NCBI GenBank assembly: GCA_950295325.1
Contig: OX485803.1
Span: forward strand, 7,066,001-7,130,000
Length of the DNA: 64,000 nt
Direction of reading: 5' to 3'
Origin: Polytrichum commune
Taxonomy: Eukaryota > Streptophyta > Polytrichopsida > Polytrichales > Polytrichaceae
A model generated the notes under the pieces. The model had not been told where the DNA came from. It was given only the letters and a program-made list of their open reading frames with translations, and made no database searches. The position numbers were made by a program, and so were the translations under genes. The first letter of the stretch is position 1. The number at the start of each line of letters is the position of its first letter. This document shows, piece by piece, positions 48,078-59,049 of the stretch.

Positions 48078-48654
48078 GGGTTGCTTCACACTATGGCCGT
48101 CCAAGTCGAGAGGCCGTGGGATTGAGTGGCCAAACTTTGTTGAGAGTCCAAAGAAATGGGCTGAAAAATAGCCAATTGAATATAGGGATTGGAGCCTTTG
48201 GTTGGGCATAGTGTGAAGCTTCCAAAGGTCAAGCCCAAAGTCCAAACCTTTGTCAATGAAACTCCCATGGTTTCTCGACTTGGACGGCCATAGTGTGAAG
48301 CCTCCAAAGGCGAAGCCCAAAGTTCAAAGGAAGAAGGAACTTCCCCACTTTATTCCTTGCCAAAAACAACCCCTCCAATCTAATGGCTAAAATCTTGTCA
48401 ATGATTGATGTTTTTATGAAAAACACAATTGTCGACCTCTTGACCATACTTTGGGTTTCCGTTCCTGTTCGACCCAAACTTCCTTCAAGACTCCATCGCC
48501 TTGATAAAAAAAAAGTATGCATTTTAAATTGCAACGGCCTTTGGACTTTGGCCTCTAGTGTGAAGGGTAGAGAAGGTTGGACTCTCGGTTTCCTGCAATT
48601 TGATTGGTGGAAATCGACGGCCTCTTGACCTTCGGTCATAGTGTGAAGGGGCCC
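48078..48654. mobile_element. PIF/Harbinger-type MITE (577 bp)
   Basis: The ends are GGGTTGCTTCACACTATGG and the inverse of GGGCCCCTTCACACTATGA, with TTA on both sides (48075-48077 and 48655-48657). An internal inverted copy of the end (GGCCATAGTGTGAAGCC at about 48286) makes the left 225 bp fold back on itself. No coding capacity. Confidence 0.8.
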
Positions 48655-48961
48655 TTAGTGCCACCGAAAGATTTTGGAAGCATTATTTACCTCAACACTT
48701 GGCATGAAAGTACTAGTACTTGCTATTGTTCACCAAAGTACCAGCACTTGACACTATTCACCAACAAGCATGTGGCACACACAAATCACAAGTATGCACG
48801 CAATTTGCTTGAAATTCATGGTAAATGAGCATGGGATTTACCATAGTCATGAATTAGTCTCACTCAATAATAACTTCAACCCTTGATAACTTTGAAAATT
48901 GGCTAGATTATGCATGTGACTTGAATTAGTACCACCCTCACTAATTGGAATATTTAATGTA

Positions 48962-49136
48962 CAGTAGAACCTCTCTAAAACAATATTGTTGGGACCAGGG
49001 GGTCGATATTGAATTAGAGAGGTTGTTGAATTAGGCAGGGTCATACACTGGGCCATTTTAACGTTGGGACCGGGTGCAAATATTGAATTATGGAGGATAT
49101 TGAATTAGACAATATTGTTTTAGACATGTTCTACTG
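48962..49136. mobile_element. Emigrant-like (mariner/pogo-type) MITE (175 bp)
   Basis: The ends are CAGTAGAACCTCTCTAAAAC and the inverse of CAGTAGAACATGTCTAAAAC, with TA duplications at 48960-48961 and 49137-49138. CAGTA-AACCTCT ends are characteristic of Emigrant-type MITEs. Confidence 0.85.
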
Positions 49137-49211
49137 TAGTATACTAACTTATCATCTAAGTAACAAAACAATTACTTATTCAGGTTTCAGGGCCTCACCA
49201 TTTGAACAATA

Positions 49212-49456
49212 CTCCCTCCGTCCCAAAATGATTGTTTGGTTTATGCTCGGCTGGAAATTTGAGGCTCAAAGTCAAATATTTTCACGCCAAACTTTCTACA
49301 TCAAGAAGTCTTTCGACACGGCAACTTCCAGGGGCGTTTCGCAGTAGTTATTCTTTCCTATTTTAACAGTCATACTTACAACTATTTGGTCAAAGATCAG
49401 TGGGCCTCATCTCGCCAAAGTCAGAAACACAATCAATCAATTTGAAACGGAGAGAC
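49212..49456. mobile_element. Stowaway-type MITE, second copy, opposite orientation (245 bp)
   Basis: It starts CTCCCTCCGTCCCAAAATGA and ends AATTTGAAACGGAGAGAC, with TA on both sides (49210-49211 and 49457-49458). The interior (ACTTTCTACATCAAGAAGTC, GGGGCGTTTCGCAGTAG) is the inverse complement of that at 46800, so the two copies are oppositely oriented members of one family. Confidence 0.85.
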
Positions 49457-49750
49457 TATTAGTTTATGGCACTAGGAATATTCCCCCTATTTGCACTTTT
49501 GAGAATTTGCCATCACTTTAGGGATCAAGCATTTATGGCACCCAATATTTAAGGTTGGAGTCTTCGTATGCATTTCAAAATGAAGGGCACCAACATAAAT
49601 GCATTCCACATAAAGATAATACTTCCTCACGAGCCCTTCGCAAGAAAGAATCCATTATTTAACATGTGTGTGTAAATCAATGCACTTTACCGTAGCAAAG
49701 AGGCTACTAGTAGTCGCGAAGGAAAAGGCTGCTTCTTAACCTACCCCTAG

Positions 49751-50450
49751 TCTTCTGGCCAGTGGTCGGGGAGATTTTTGGGCATAACCACCAGTTGAGA
49801 TCCTAGTGTTTGCAAGTCCAACCGGTTACATGCTGACATCCTCCGGTTTTCCTTTATTTAATTGGGACATATTCTCTAAACTCTTCTAAAATGGTCGGTA
49901 ATTTTCCTGCAGTCTTGAACTTTAACCGGTTATTTCTCAAACTCAACCAGTTCATTTGTAACTAACTGCTGGTCTCCTTGATCATAGCTTCTGGCCACCT
50001 GGGAATTTCCTTCAGACATAGCTACCGAGTTCCTCCGGTGCAGTGTTCGGGAAGTTTTGGGCATAGTTGATCAAGATCTTAGTGATTCTAAATCCAACCG
50101 GTTACATATTGACATCTTCCAGTTTTGCTGCTTTCATTCATCTGAGGTATATTTTATAGACTCCTTTAAAATGACCAGTAAGTATCATGAAGTCTTGAAA
50201 TTTTCTTTCTTTTTTAATGAGACAGAAGACCGACAACGAACGCCAAAGTACAGGAGGCAATTGACCACCTTGCAAGTTTCTGTCAAGTAGAGAGGAAATT
50301 TCACAACCGGGAATCGAACCGCCAAGCTCTTCCTTGAGATTTGGGTATCTCTCCACCATCATCCAGTAGTTTAGGGTCGCCTCCAACCAAGAAGTCTCCA
50401 ACTTCAACTAGTTATTTTGCAACTGACCGCCAGTTCTCCCCAGACATAGC
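49751..50450. repeat. Two copies of a 240-bp repeat with AACCGGTT motifs
   Basis: Copy A (about 49751-49985) and copy B (about 50040-50450, interrupted by a SINE) share TCCAACCGGTTACAT, TGACATC-TCC-GTTTT, GAAGTCTTGAA-TT and GTAACTAACTGC-type phrases. Further copies are at about 53060-53700 and 54060-54260. The spacing suggests dispersed or broken tandem copies of one unit. Its class is unknown. Confidence 0.7.
50200..50390 (-). mobile_element. tRNA-type SINE (about 190 bp) inserted in repeat copy B
   Basis: The insert interrupts a repeat whose uninterrupted form is known from three other copies. GAAGTCTTGAA (50189-50199) and GAAGTCTCCAA (50391-50401) are its target duplication. Read on the minus strand it contains GGTTCGATTCCCGG, a pol III B-box. 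It ends with GTCTTCTGTCTCATT followed by an A-rich run, as SINE 3' ends do. A clear A-box was not identified. Confidence 0.7.
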
Positions 50451-51142
50451 TCCGGCGGTTACCACACCATCCAACCTAACGTATCTTCTAGGTGGTAGTA
50501 AACAGTCACCCTTTTCTTGGCCTACTTACTCCTTTTTGACTACATAGCTACATGGCAACTACTATAATATCACTGCATTGTATATTGTATTTAGTGTCAC
50601 CAATTTTTATTGTCTTGATCAGTACAACTGTAAACCCTGGTGTAGTGTCACCAACACTAAATGCTAACCTAACCTAATTTGTCATTCCTTGTAATTTCTT
50701 TGGGAATTATCGATTTCCAATGTTGCAATTACTATCACTTTTTAAATAATTTTTCATCTAAATTTAAATTATATACATATATAAATATAGTATTGAAACT
50801 TAGGAACCCACCATTATTGTCCGCATTGAGGTCAGGTAAGAAACATGCGAAGAGAAATTACTGGAGCAGAGATCGAAGGAATTTTCGGAATGTTGATAAT
50901 AAACATGAACAATGATAAACCTGACAATTGCTTGAGGAGCTCTATATAATCTGCTTGGATGAGTTGTTTGTGCTACTTCCAACACATGCAAATGGTCCAA
51001 AATATAGTCCTCACGTGTCTATCTTCTATTGAGATCCTTTTTTGTTGCACAAAAAGTCGTATATCCGCCAACATTGAAGCCAGTGAAGAAATATGCAAAG
51101 AGAAACAAGACAAAGATAGCAATGAAATGGAACTTGAGAATC
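50451..51142. other. No gene recognised
   Basis: AT-rich sequence with short frames only. Confidence 0.4.
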
Positions 51143-51150
51143 CTCATGAT

Positions 51151-52685
51151 CAGGGGTGTTTTTTCACAAAGTTTTTACCCGTCCACGTCCAGAAACCTCG
51201 AATTGAAAGGCAAAAAAATTTGCAACCCATCCCAAAACCGGTAATTTCTAAACCAACCCGTCCATGAAAAGGTTAAAGAAAAAAAAAGAAAAAATTTGAT
51301 AAAGATAACCCGAAAGATGTCGGCATGTGATTGGTTGCACTTGGAAACAATAGTATCTTCCTTCAATTATGTCAGTGTTCTGGCTTTATCTATTTTAGCT
51401 GCCACATGGATTCCCTCCACACCCCATTTCGTCCACATAGACTAGTTCAGAGAAAGCTCTGATTCTATGAGGCAGGTTCCCCCTCCAACAATGTTCAAGC
51501 TCGGCACTTCCCCTTGATCAGTTGCAATGTTGAAGCTTGATCTTAAGCCACCTGATTGACCTCGGCTGTGGTGATATGTGGTAGCAAGGGATGGATGGCA
51601 AATGTGAAGGAAATTGCTATGTTTATAATAAATGGCCATAATGACAGTGGACAACAATAGCAATTTAAAAATTCAAGTGAATGCATTCGACCTTGGTGGA
51701 ATGTCCTCAGAAGAGTTAAATCCTGTGATGTGGATGTGGGAGAGTTTGTAGCTGCTCATTGGCAAAATTATTAGATTAAAGTTGTAGCTCACGGTACTGC
51801 TATGTCTGTCGAATACAACATAGTGTTTTATGGACAAAATCAAGTATCTACTCCGCGAAGTTGCGAATGTGATAGGGAAATTGAGAGCAGACTTGGAACA
51901 TCAATAAGCTTGCTAACATAATCGTTTTGTCAACTTAGGTCTGACAGAAGGTGTTATCAGAAATTCAATTATTTGAAGTTTGGGAGTTTGCAGGTACCAC
52001 TCCAGAGTGGTCAATCAATTGGCATGGTTTGAGTAACTTGTGGAGAAGAATTATGGTGATTCCAGTGAACACTACAATATGTGAGAAGGTTTTTCTAAAC
52101 AAAACCTAATAAAAAATCATCTACATATTAGGTTGAAGTTAGAAACTTTAGATGCTTTGATGCGCATTTCATGTGCAAAATTTCCAGTTGAAAACATTAA
52201 TTGGAATGCAGTGATGCTTGTTTGGAGAAACATGAAGGATAGGAGAGTTCATCCACTTCTTTGAGGGGTAAGTAGCTCTTTGTTTTTAAAAATTTGAACA
52301 TGTTTATATATACTAATTCTTCTTCAATTACTAAGTTTACCTTCAATCATAATCTTCGACATGATGTTAAAAAGGTTCTAAATTTTGTGGTTGATGAATT
52401 AATGTATGCATGTGAATCAAGCACTTCAAGATTGATATTTTGATTCGGTATTAGTGGTTTGATTGCATTATGCTTATAATCACATGTCATATATGACATA
52501 ATGTAATTGATATTTGTACCATTTATTTTTTTGGTTTAAAAAAATGTTATTTTTAGAACCCGTCCAAAGTGAATTTGACACGTCCCAAAACCGGTTCATT
52601 TTCTAAGAACCCGTCCACTGGAACTGGTTTTTTTTTATGAACATGTCCCTAGACATGTTAGGGACCTTGTGAAAAAGCACCCTTG
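51151..52685 (+). mobile_element. hAT transposon (1,535 bp) with perfect 8-bp duplication
   Basis: The left end CAGGGGTGTTTTTTCACAAA and right end, inverse of CAAGGGTGCTTTTTCACAAG, are flanked by CTCATGAT at 51143-51150 and 52686-52693. This is textbook hAT structure. ACCCGTCC and CCCAAAACCGG phrases recur just inside both ends (51178, 51257, 52558, 52608) and may be subterminal binding motifs. It carries a transposase remnant (separate entry). Confidence 0.9.
51990..52263 (+). pseudogene. hAT transposase C-terminal (dimerisation) remnant
   Basis: The plus strand reads TICEKVFLNKT, a stop, then LIKNHLHIRLKLETLDALMR and NINWNAVMLVWRNMKDRRVH. This matches the hAT dimerisation region, C-E-R-x-F-S-x-x-N-x-I-K followed by R-L-x-x-E-T-L-x-x-L-M-R and a late W-x-x-x-K-x-R-R. 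Frames upstream to about 51780 may be older transposase sequence but are too broken to align. The element is therefore non-autonomous. Confidence 0.7.
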
Positions 52686-52693
52686 CTCATGAT

Positions 52694-53059
52694 CTACATG
52701 AAAAGTGGACACCTTGAAATTCAAATTCAAACTTATTACCCTCACCCAACTGCTCTCATAACGGGCAAAATAGAGGCGGAGCTTTGATTTTCAAAGTGAA
52801 TGAGGGAAGATTTAAAAGAGAAGAGTGTAAATCTTGGAGGGGTGTTCAATGACCTACTAGGATTGATTATTCTTCATGCACATGATTTTCCAACACAAGA
52901 TCAAAAAGCTCTTAATAGAAAATACTCTAAAAGAAGGATCAAACTCACAATTCTGTTCCTCTTAGAGAGGATATTATACATAACTCTAATGCAACACAAG
53001 TTGCATTGCATAACGACCACATAACTTGGAAAAATTACTTATACCATCCACATACCTTG
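52694..53059. other. No gene recognised
   Basis: A 74-codon frame at 52800-53024 shows no motif. Confidence 0.4.
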
Positions 53060-53700
53060 CTTAGCCAGTGTCCGGGGATATTTTAGCACGTCATTGGTAG
53101 AGATCAAAGTATTTCCACGGGGGGATCACACCCCCTTACATTTCATAACCACGTGCGATAAAAGTTTGCTACCCTATATTACATGCCATAGATAATTTTT
53201 AAAATTATGATATTTTTTCTACATACACATAACCATTGATAATATCTTTTTTATATTTTTTTGAAATTTTTAGTCATCTTCATTTTTTGTAGTAATTTGT
53301 TTAGTTCAATGTTGCGTCATTCTAGTTAGAAACGGTATGTTTTATAAAAAAAACAAATCATCAAATTTGGTTACCAATTTTTACTATGTAATAGATACTA
53401 TGTATATCTACTCATGAAAAAAAAATCATAAACTTTTGAACCATTTTGGTGATGCTTTATGTAAAAAGTAGATTTTGTTTTATCGCACGTGGTGTTCAAC
53501 TTGACAATGAAGTGCACCCCCCGTGAGTATTTCCAATACCAACCGGTACATGTTGTCACCTTTAAGTTTTTCTTTATCAATTTGAAATTACTCTAAATGG
53601 ATCAACAATTCTGATGAATCGAAGTCTTAAGATAAAGCAGTTATTTCTCAAACTCAACTGGTTCATCTGTAACTAAGTGGTCGGATCTTCCGTTCATTGA
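53060..53700. repeat. Third copy of the 240-bp repeat, split by a MITE
   Basis: The part before 53116 (AGCCAGTGTCCGGGGATATT) and the part after 53533 (CAACCGGTACATGTTG; CTCAACTGGTTCATCTGTAA) together rebuild one repeat unit. Confidence 0.65.
53116..53525. mobile_element. G-rich-ended MITE, 410 bp
   Basis: The ends are CACGGGGGGATCACACCCC and the inverse of CACGGGGGGTGCACTTC. Inner arms contain CACGTGCGATAAAA on both sides. AGTATTTC flanks it at 53108-53115 and 53526-53533 (9 bp if the shared C is counted). It is inserted in a repeat whose empty form is seen at 49751 and 54060, which confirms the insertion borders. Confidence 0.85.
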
Positions 53701-53719
53701 TCTACTACCAAAATGATAT

Positions 53720-53722
53720 TCA

Positions 53723-53753
<31 letters not shown>

Positions 53754-53765
53754 TATATACATATG
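53720..53765. repeat. (TA)n microsatellite
   Basis: A run of alternating T and A with a few interspersed C. Confidence 0.9.
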
Positions 53766-54059
53766 TTATTCACAAAATTAAGTGCTTGGACTTTGCAAAA
53801 GCTTTGTACATTAGAAGAGTTATTTGTAAAGTAAAGTGGATGGAATCATGAGTTTAGTCCCAAACCAACAGTTTATGAGATTTAACACAAAGTCATCTAA
53901 GTTTTCAGACTGATTAAACACCTATCCACAAGGAGTGGTGTCGGGCTATTAAAAATTGGTTTTCTAGCTTGTACTATTAGAATGAATGAGTCAAGGTAGC
54001 CTTGCATAGGCCGATCCAGGATTTAGGACAATGGGTCCCATGCACATGTATACCTTTTT

Positions 54060-54260
54060 TTAGATCCTAAAACACAATGGGTCAAAGTCCTAGTGATTTC
54101 AAGCCCAACTAGTTACATGTTGTGATCTTGATTTTTCTTTATCAATTTGAGGTATATTCTATGCATTCCTCTAAAATCAACTACAACTTATTTGAAGTCT
54201 TGGACTTCAACCGGTTATTTCTCAAACCCAACCGGTTCATATGTAACTTGCGGTAACCCT
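54060..54260. repeat. Fourth copy of the 240-bp repeat
   Basis: GCCCAACTAGTTACATGTTG, GAAGTCTTGGACTTCAACCG and CCCAACCGGTTCATATGTAA match the other copies. The uninterrupted target of the SINE (GAAGTCTTGGACTTC) is visible here. Confidence 0.65.
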
Positions 54261-54469
54261 GTTCATTGCATTGGTACCTGCAATTAAATTGCCTTCGCGA
54301 ATAGGTTGCCTCTTTAGCCATCCACTCACCTTGGGTGAAAATCTTATTACAACAAAAGCGTAACTTTGCTCATCCACCCATATAGAAACTACAATACAAG
54401 TTATATTACTTATTGTATTTTGTTACTATTGTAGTAATTGTTTAAACAATGTGGAATATTGATTAGGGT

Positions 54470-54965
54470 TTTAGCAATTTAATACACTAAATCTATTAGA
54501 AATTTACAACCAATGTAAACACATTATACATAATATAATAATTTAAATGTTATAAATATTATAACATTATTAATAGTATAATAGAAAATAACACATATAA
54601 TTATATGTAGTCTATAATTATCTACAGTGCATTATCAATATATTATATATATTAATGTAGATATATGATACGTTATATGATCATATATAGTTAATAACGT
54701 TAATATAACATATGATCATATAACACATAACGTTAATATATTAACAATGTATATATTAATAAATCATTTACACATAGTATATTAATATTAACATGTGTTA
54801 TTATAATTATATACATGTGTTAAAATATAATTTTAATATAATATTTAATTATACGTTAATATATTAAATATCATATATGTAACAATGCATATATACTTTA
54901 ATATTATAGATAATGTTTAATTATACTATGTTATAATGATATAACATTCCTAATGATAATTTAGG
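54470..54965. other. Extremely AT-rich, palindrome-dense stretch
   Basis: Almost pure A/T, with repeated AACGTTAATATA and TATGATCATATA palindromes and many ATATTAATAT-type runs. It could be a scaffold/matrix attachment region or decayed microsatellite. There is no coding potential. Confidence 0.5.
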
Positions 54966-55671
54966 TGTCTCATTATACTACGGGCATATGTACATATTAG
55001 TTTAATTGATTTAAATTACTACATTGGAGAGCATCTTGAGCCCCTTCCCTTACACATGAATATGGCCTCCTAACACTTGGCCATTCTGGGATAGTGGCTA
55101 CTTAAAGACCAATTGATCTTAAAGTCTAATACCATACGTGGAAGGCAAGGTCAGCACTTTTGTGTTGAATAATCAATAAAAGCTCAAAAAGTGGAGGTCG
55201 ACACTTTCAAAAATAGTTTTTAAAAATTTGTCTATAAATAACTAACATTGAATTTTACTAGCGGCTAAACATTTTCTTTTGTTTTTTTTTGTCTATGATT
55301 TCTGTTGACTTCATTTTTGTTGATTTCAAAAAAAAACTTGATAAATTTATTTATTTATTCAGCATTTTTTTGGAAAATTATTTTCTGCCGAACCTGCCTT
55401 CCAGGCAGGGTTGTCTATCGCGACGTCATGACGCGTCGTGTCGGGTCGGACCCCTCCGTCACGACACAATAGGCTCCTCGTAGGGTCAAACTAGGGTCAA
55501 CCTAGTAGGGTGGGTAAAATACTTACCTTCTTGCCAAGGTGGCGTCATATGTGGCAACAAATGCCGACGTGGATGTGGATATTTCCCTTGGCATGTAAAC
55601 CATTTTGCCATTGTGTTTATCTTTTTGTTAAAATCAAGGTAATAAAATATTACTAAAGAGGGTGTAAGTCG
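54966..55671. other. Left flank of the two-gene hAT element
   Basis: A GC-rich patch at 55390-55510 contains CGACGTCATGACGCGTCG-like palindromic sequence and repeated TAGGGTCAA. CAGGCAGGG at 55402 looks hAT-like, but its inverse was not found to the right of the element. Confidence 0.35.
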
Positions 55672-55900
55672 GACGGGGGGGTCGGATGGGAGGGTCGGAT
55701 GCGTCGGATGAGGGTCGGATGGGGTCGGATGGGGCGGATGGGGGGGGGGGGGGGGGGCGGGTCGGGGATGGGGGGGAGGGGGGGGGGAGGGAGGGTCGGA
55801 TGGGGCGGATGGGGGGGCCGGGTCGGGGATGGGGGAAGGAGGACAGGGAGGATGGGAGGGAGGATGGGAGGGAGGTACGGGGTTAGGGTAGGGAGGGAGG
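55672..55900. repeat. Left G-rich array, GTCGGATGGGG motif
   Basis: At least seven copies of GTCGGA(T/C)GGG variants, then long G runs (one of about 18 G at 55741-55757) and GGGAGGATGG repeats. The G-rich strand is the plus strand. It is rich in G-quadruplex potential. The exact length of the long G run may be unreliable. Confidence 0.9.
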
Positions 55901-55913
55901 AGGGAGGACGGGG

Positions 55914-55920
55914 TATATAA
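55914..55920 (+). promoter_or_regulatory. Candidate TATA box of the ORF1 gene
   Basis: TATATAA lies immediately after the left G-rich array and 340 bp upstream of the ATG at 56260. No competing gene is nearby. Position-based inference. Confidence 0.4.
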
Positions 55921-56259
55921 GTGGGGGGACCACTTATCTACCTCATTTAACTCCTTGTGGGAGCCCGGTCGGCCCTCCTCTTAAAGAGAGCGTGGGGCAC
56001 GCGGGGCACTCCGGGGAGTGTGGGGTCCCTATTTGGGGCCGTTTTATCTTTATTGGGGAAATACTCACGTGTTTTGTGGGTGTGTTTTTGGTGGCTCTTT
56101 TTTTACTTTAATTTTTAACAACATTTTTGAACTTATTCCACGGCAACACTATTTTGAAGTGTATGCTTGGATGTTTTTGTAGCACTATTATGAAGTGCAA
56201 GTAGTATTTTAAAACTTTAGAGTTATACACTAGACTTAGAAACCACAATTGGGGTAGAT

Positions 56260-58360
56260 ATGGCAAGTGGAGGATCTATAGACATGGCAAGTGAAGGGTC
56301 AAGGGTGGCCAAAAAATCTGGACACAAGTTCGCTGAGTTGGAGTGGGATATTTATGATGACCACAGCCAAAAAACGAGGACAAGTTGGGAGATGGTACTA
56401 CAGCCGTGGACTGCAGATATTGCAATGCAATATGTGGGCTTCCCTCACTTTGATTGTTTGTGGCCAAGATCTTGTCACGAAATACATTGCAGGTCCATCA
56501 GTGCGAATTATAATCGACTTGAAAATGTGGAGACAAAATGGAGATTTTTGACAATCCTTAGAAATATCTCCAATTTCGAAAGATGGCGCAAGGGCGCAAT
56601 TCCGAAGTCCGTGGTATGTATGATGTATGCGGAGCACGTGTTGCGAGTTAGAGTGGATTGGTCAAGTTTGGTTGCTCTGACTGAGAAGAAATTTGGAGGT
56701 ATTGGAATTACATTTACTAAGTACACAGTTCCAAATATTCTATACATCCCCGTTCCGGAATGGTTGAGGGAGAATCTCGGACTAGTAGATGATCCTAGCA
56801 CCCCAGTTCCAGATGGTCGGAAACCCAAAAGGCCACGTCATTCTTGTCGAGCAGACAATGACATTGAGACAGTAAACCTTGGTGAACTTCGAGAGGACAC
56901 ATTGGAGAGAAAAATGGAGGAATTACGTAAGCAACATGCCGAGGAAATTCGTGAGTACAAAGCAAGGATTCTCGATTTGGAAAATCAAGTTGCAACACTT
57001 ACGATGAAGGGGGCTGGCAGTTCAAGCAGTGCACCAATGGCAACAACTGACAGTAATTTTCAGTCTTTGCAAGTAGAGAGGGACACAGCTTTAAAAGAAG
57101 CCATGATTGCAAAGTCACAAACTTTGGAAGTATCTACGATGAATCAAGTAATGCAATAAAAAATGGAGGCTTTGCAGAAAGAGGTGGTTGACATGCATCA
57201 ACAACTTCAAGTGGTCAATGAAGTTGTTGTTGATTACAAAGCCAAGATTGACCTTGATATTCTTGGTCAACTGGAGGAGCAGAATGGCAGGCTAAAGAAA
57301 TATCTCTTTGATGCGATTGTGGAGCGCAAAAATATGAAGACAGGCACATTGTTTGCTATGGCAAAGGCCCGGTAATTTGAAGCTGAGTTTGAGAGCATCC
57401 AGAAAGAATGGAACCGCAATCAGAGAATGCGGAACATGATGCTCACTTCGTGGCCAGAAGATGAGCAGATGTACCCTAGTTGGTGGGATGAGTGTAATTG
57501 GACATTGCCAAGCGGGAGCATCGATTGGAAGCAAGTGCCGGTTGAAGACCACCATTGGGATATGCAACAAGTGCATGAATATCCTGTGAGCATGACTGGT
57601 GAGAAAATATGGCGAAATCCACATCCAATGGTTTTTGACGGATCCGTGTGTGCGATTTGTCAATTTCCATTTGGCCCAGAGGGATGCTTTCAAGTTGGAA
57701 CATATAGGGCCCAATTACATCAACAATGTCTAATCCCCCATATGATCAAGAGCCGCCAATGTCCTCATTGTAGATCACCCTCGTTTGTACCTCCAATTTG
57801 GCATTCGGGATTACATGTCTAACGACATCGTGTTAAAGCCATGGGACTTTCCTTTCGCACTTCAAGAGTTTGATGGGACATGCGTTGAGTGGAGTTGGTT
57901 ATACAATTGTACCATGGTTGAATTATGGAACGAGCACAAGGATGGAGCATGGACACGGAGTGCACGTCAAATTTTGTATGTTGCAGACGAGTTGTATCCC
58001 AACAAGCCCCCCGAGTTTGGTATGAAAAGATTTTTTTACCAAACTCTTGGTTGGCATTGGGATACAACAAGCAGTCAATTAAAAAGCGGCAAGCGTCCTC
58101 CTTGGTACAATGCAGGCGGCGAGGAATCAGTATCGGAGCATCATTTGGACCAAGATGCAAATGACATGGAACGGGATCCAATATTTGAATTGGTGTTAGA
58201 GGAGGGGTACCACCTGAACAGGCTGCAGTTGAGTGCAATAGATGCACTCTTGCATAGAGTTACGAGTGATGGGGTTTTGAAATGGCTAAATGGTGGGCCC
58301 AGACCACGTAATGCCGCACCATTGTCTCCGGAAGTCGCCCATATCTCACCCGTTGAGTAG
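56260..58360 (+). pseudogene. ORF1 of the hAT element: coiled-coil protein with RING-like zinc motif
   Basis: It opens with ATG at 56260 and reads about 700 codons, broken by two in-frame TAA stops (57157-57159 and 57373-57375) and one frameshift at about 57785-57820. The N-terminal 190 residues (FAELEWDIYDDHSQKTRTSW, MQYVGFPHFDCLWPRSCHEI, WRFLTILRNISNFERWRKGA) form an unknown globular domain. A basic patch GRKPKRPRH follows. A coiled coil comes next (EDTLERKMEELRKQHAEEIR and the segments after the first stop). The zinc motif at about 57649-57775 is VCAICQFPFGPEGC, LHQQC and CPHC. The C-terminal 180 residues, in the shifted frame, include WLYNCTMVELWNEHKDGAW and FFYQTLGWHWDTTSS. I do not recognise the family. 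The context suggests an accessory protein of the transposon; a captured host gene is the alternative. Confidence 0.65.
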
Positions 58361-59049
58361 CGCGAAGCATAGAAGCTGGTGAATCATCACGAGCACGACG
58401 AGGACTTCATCTTCGCCCAGCTAGTTCAGTGGCTATAGACCTAGATTCGGATTAGGAATTTTTGAAGATTGTTTAGAAAGTTGTACAGGAAGGAAGGGAA
58501 ATTTTGGACAAAATGAACATATTTCATGTTCAAACAATATGTAATATGAAGAGGATTTACCGACAAATTTTTCATTTCAAAGTGATTAGAACGTGTAAAA
58601 GATATCATATGGCTGCCATGTGTTTTAATGTTTTTTGAAATTTTTAAAAACTTACTTGAATAATAGTCATTCATATGATAGTCTCACCAAGAGTACGATT
58701 AACTAATAACTACATAGCCAATATTGAATAACACATAAAGATAATTTTATGTAAAACACATAGAAATATTCCAAAAAATAGGGAGCCACCAACGAAGCAT
58801 GTACAATCGAACAATAGATGGCTTGCAATATTTATAAAAACATTTGCTTCAAGAAGCTCAATAAATAAAATCAAAACTATATTCACCGTAAGAATAATAC
58901 ATCATAATAAACGATACAACTGCGAAGGTAGCATTCGCTTTGTGGTCTAAATGTCTTACCGAAGGCCCTATGGTTGTATCAATTTTGACGTAAGTAATAA
59001 ATTACGAAAGTACGTGGGAACACCGAAAGACCACATTTTTACAAAACCA
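58361..59049. other. AT-rich spacer between convergent genes
   Basis: Likely holds both 3' ends. AATAAA-type signals occur (AATAAAATC near 58861 on plus). No gene motif. Confidence 0.4.

Noticed and set aside
50296-50318. GGTTCGATTCCCGG on the minus strand as a tRNA gene
   Set aside because: Only the B-box is present. No acceptor or anticodon stem folds around it. The target duplication and A-rich tail show that it belongs to a SINE.
55402-55420. CAGGCAGGG as the left end of the large hAT element
   Set aside because: Its inverse was not found right of 62746 and no 8-bp duplication could be paired with it.
55686-55920. Gly-rich open frames across the left G-rich array
   Set aside because: They arise from the GGG repeats in all plus frames, without a start context or a conserved motif.
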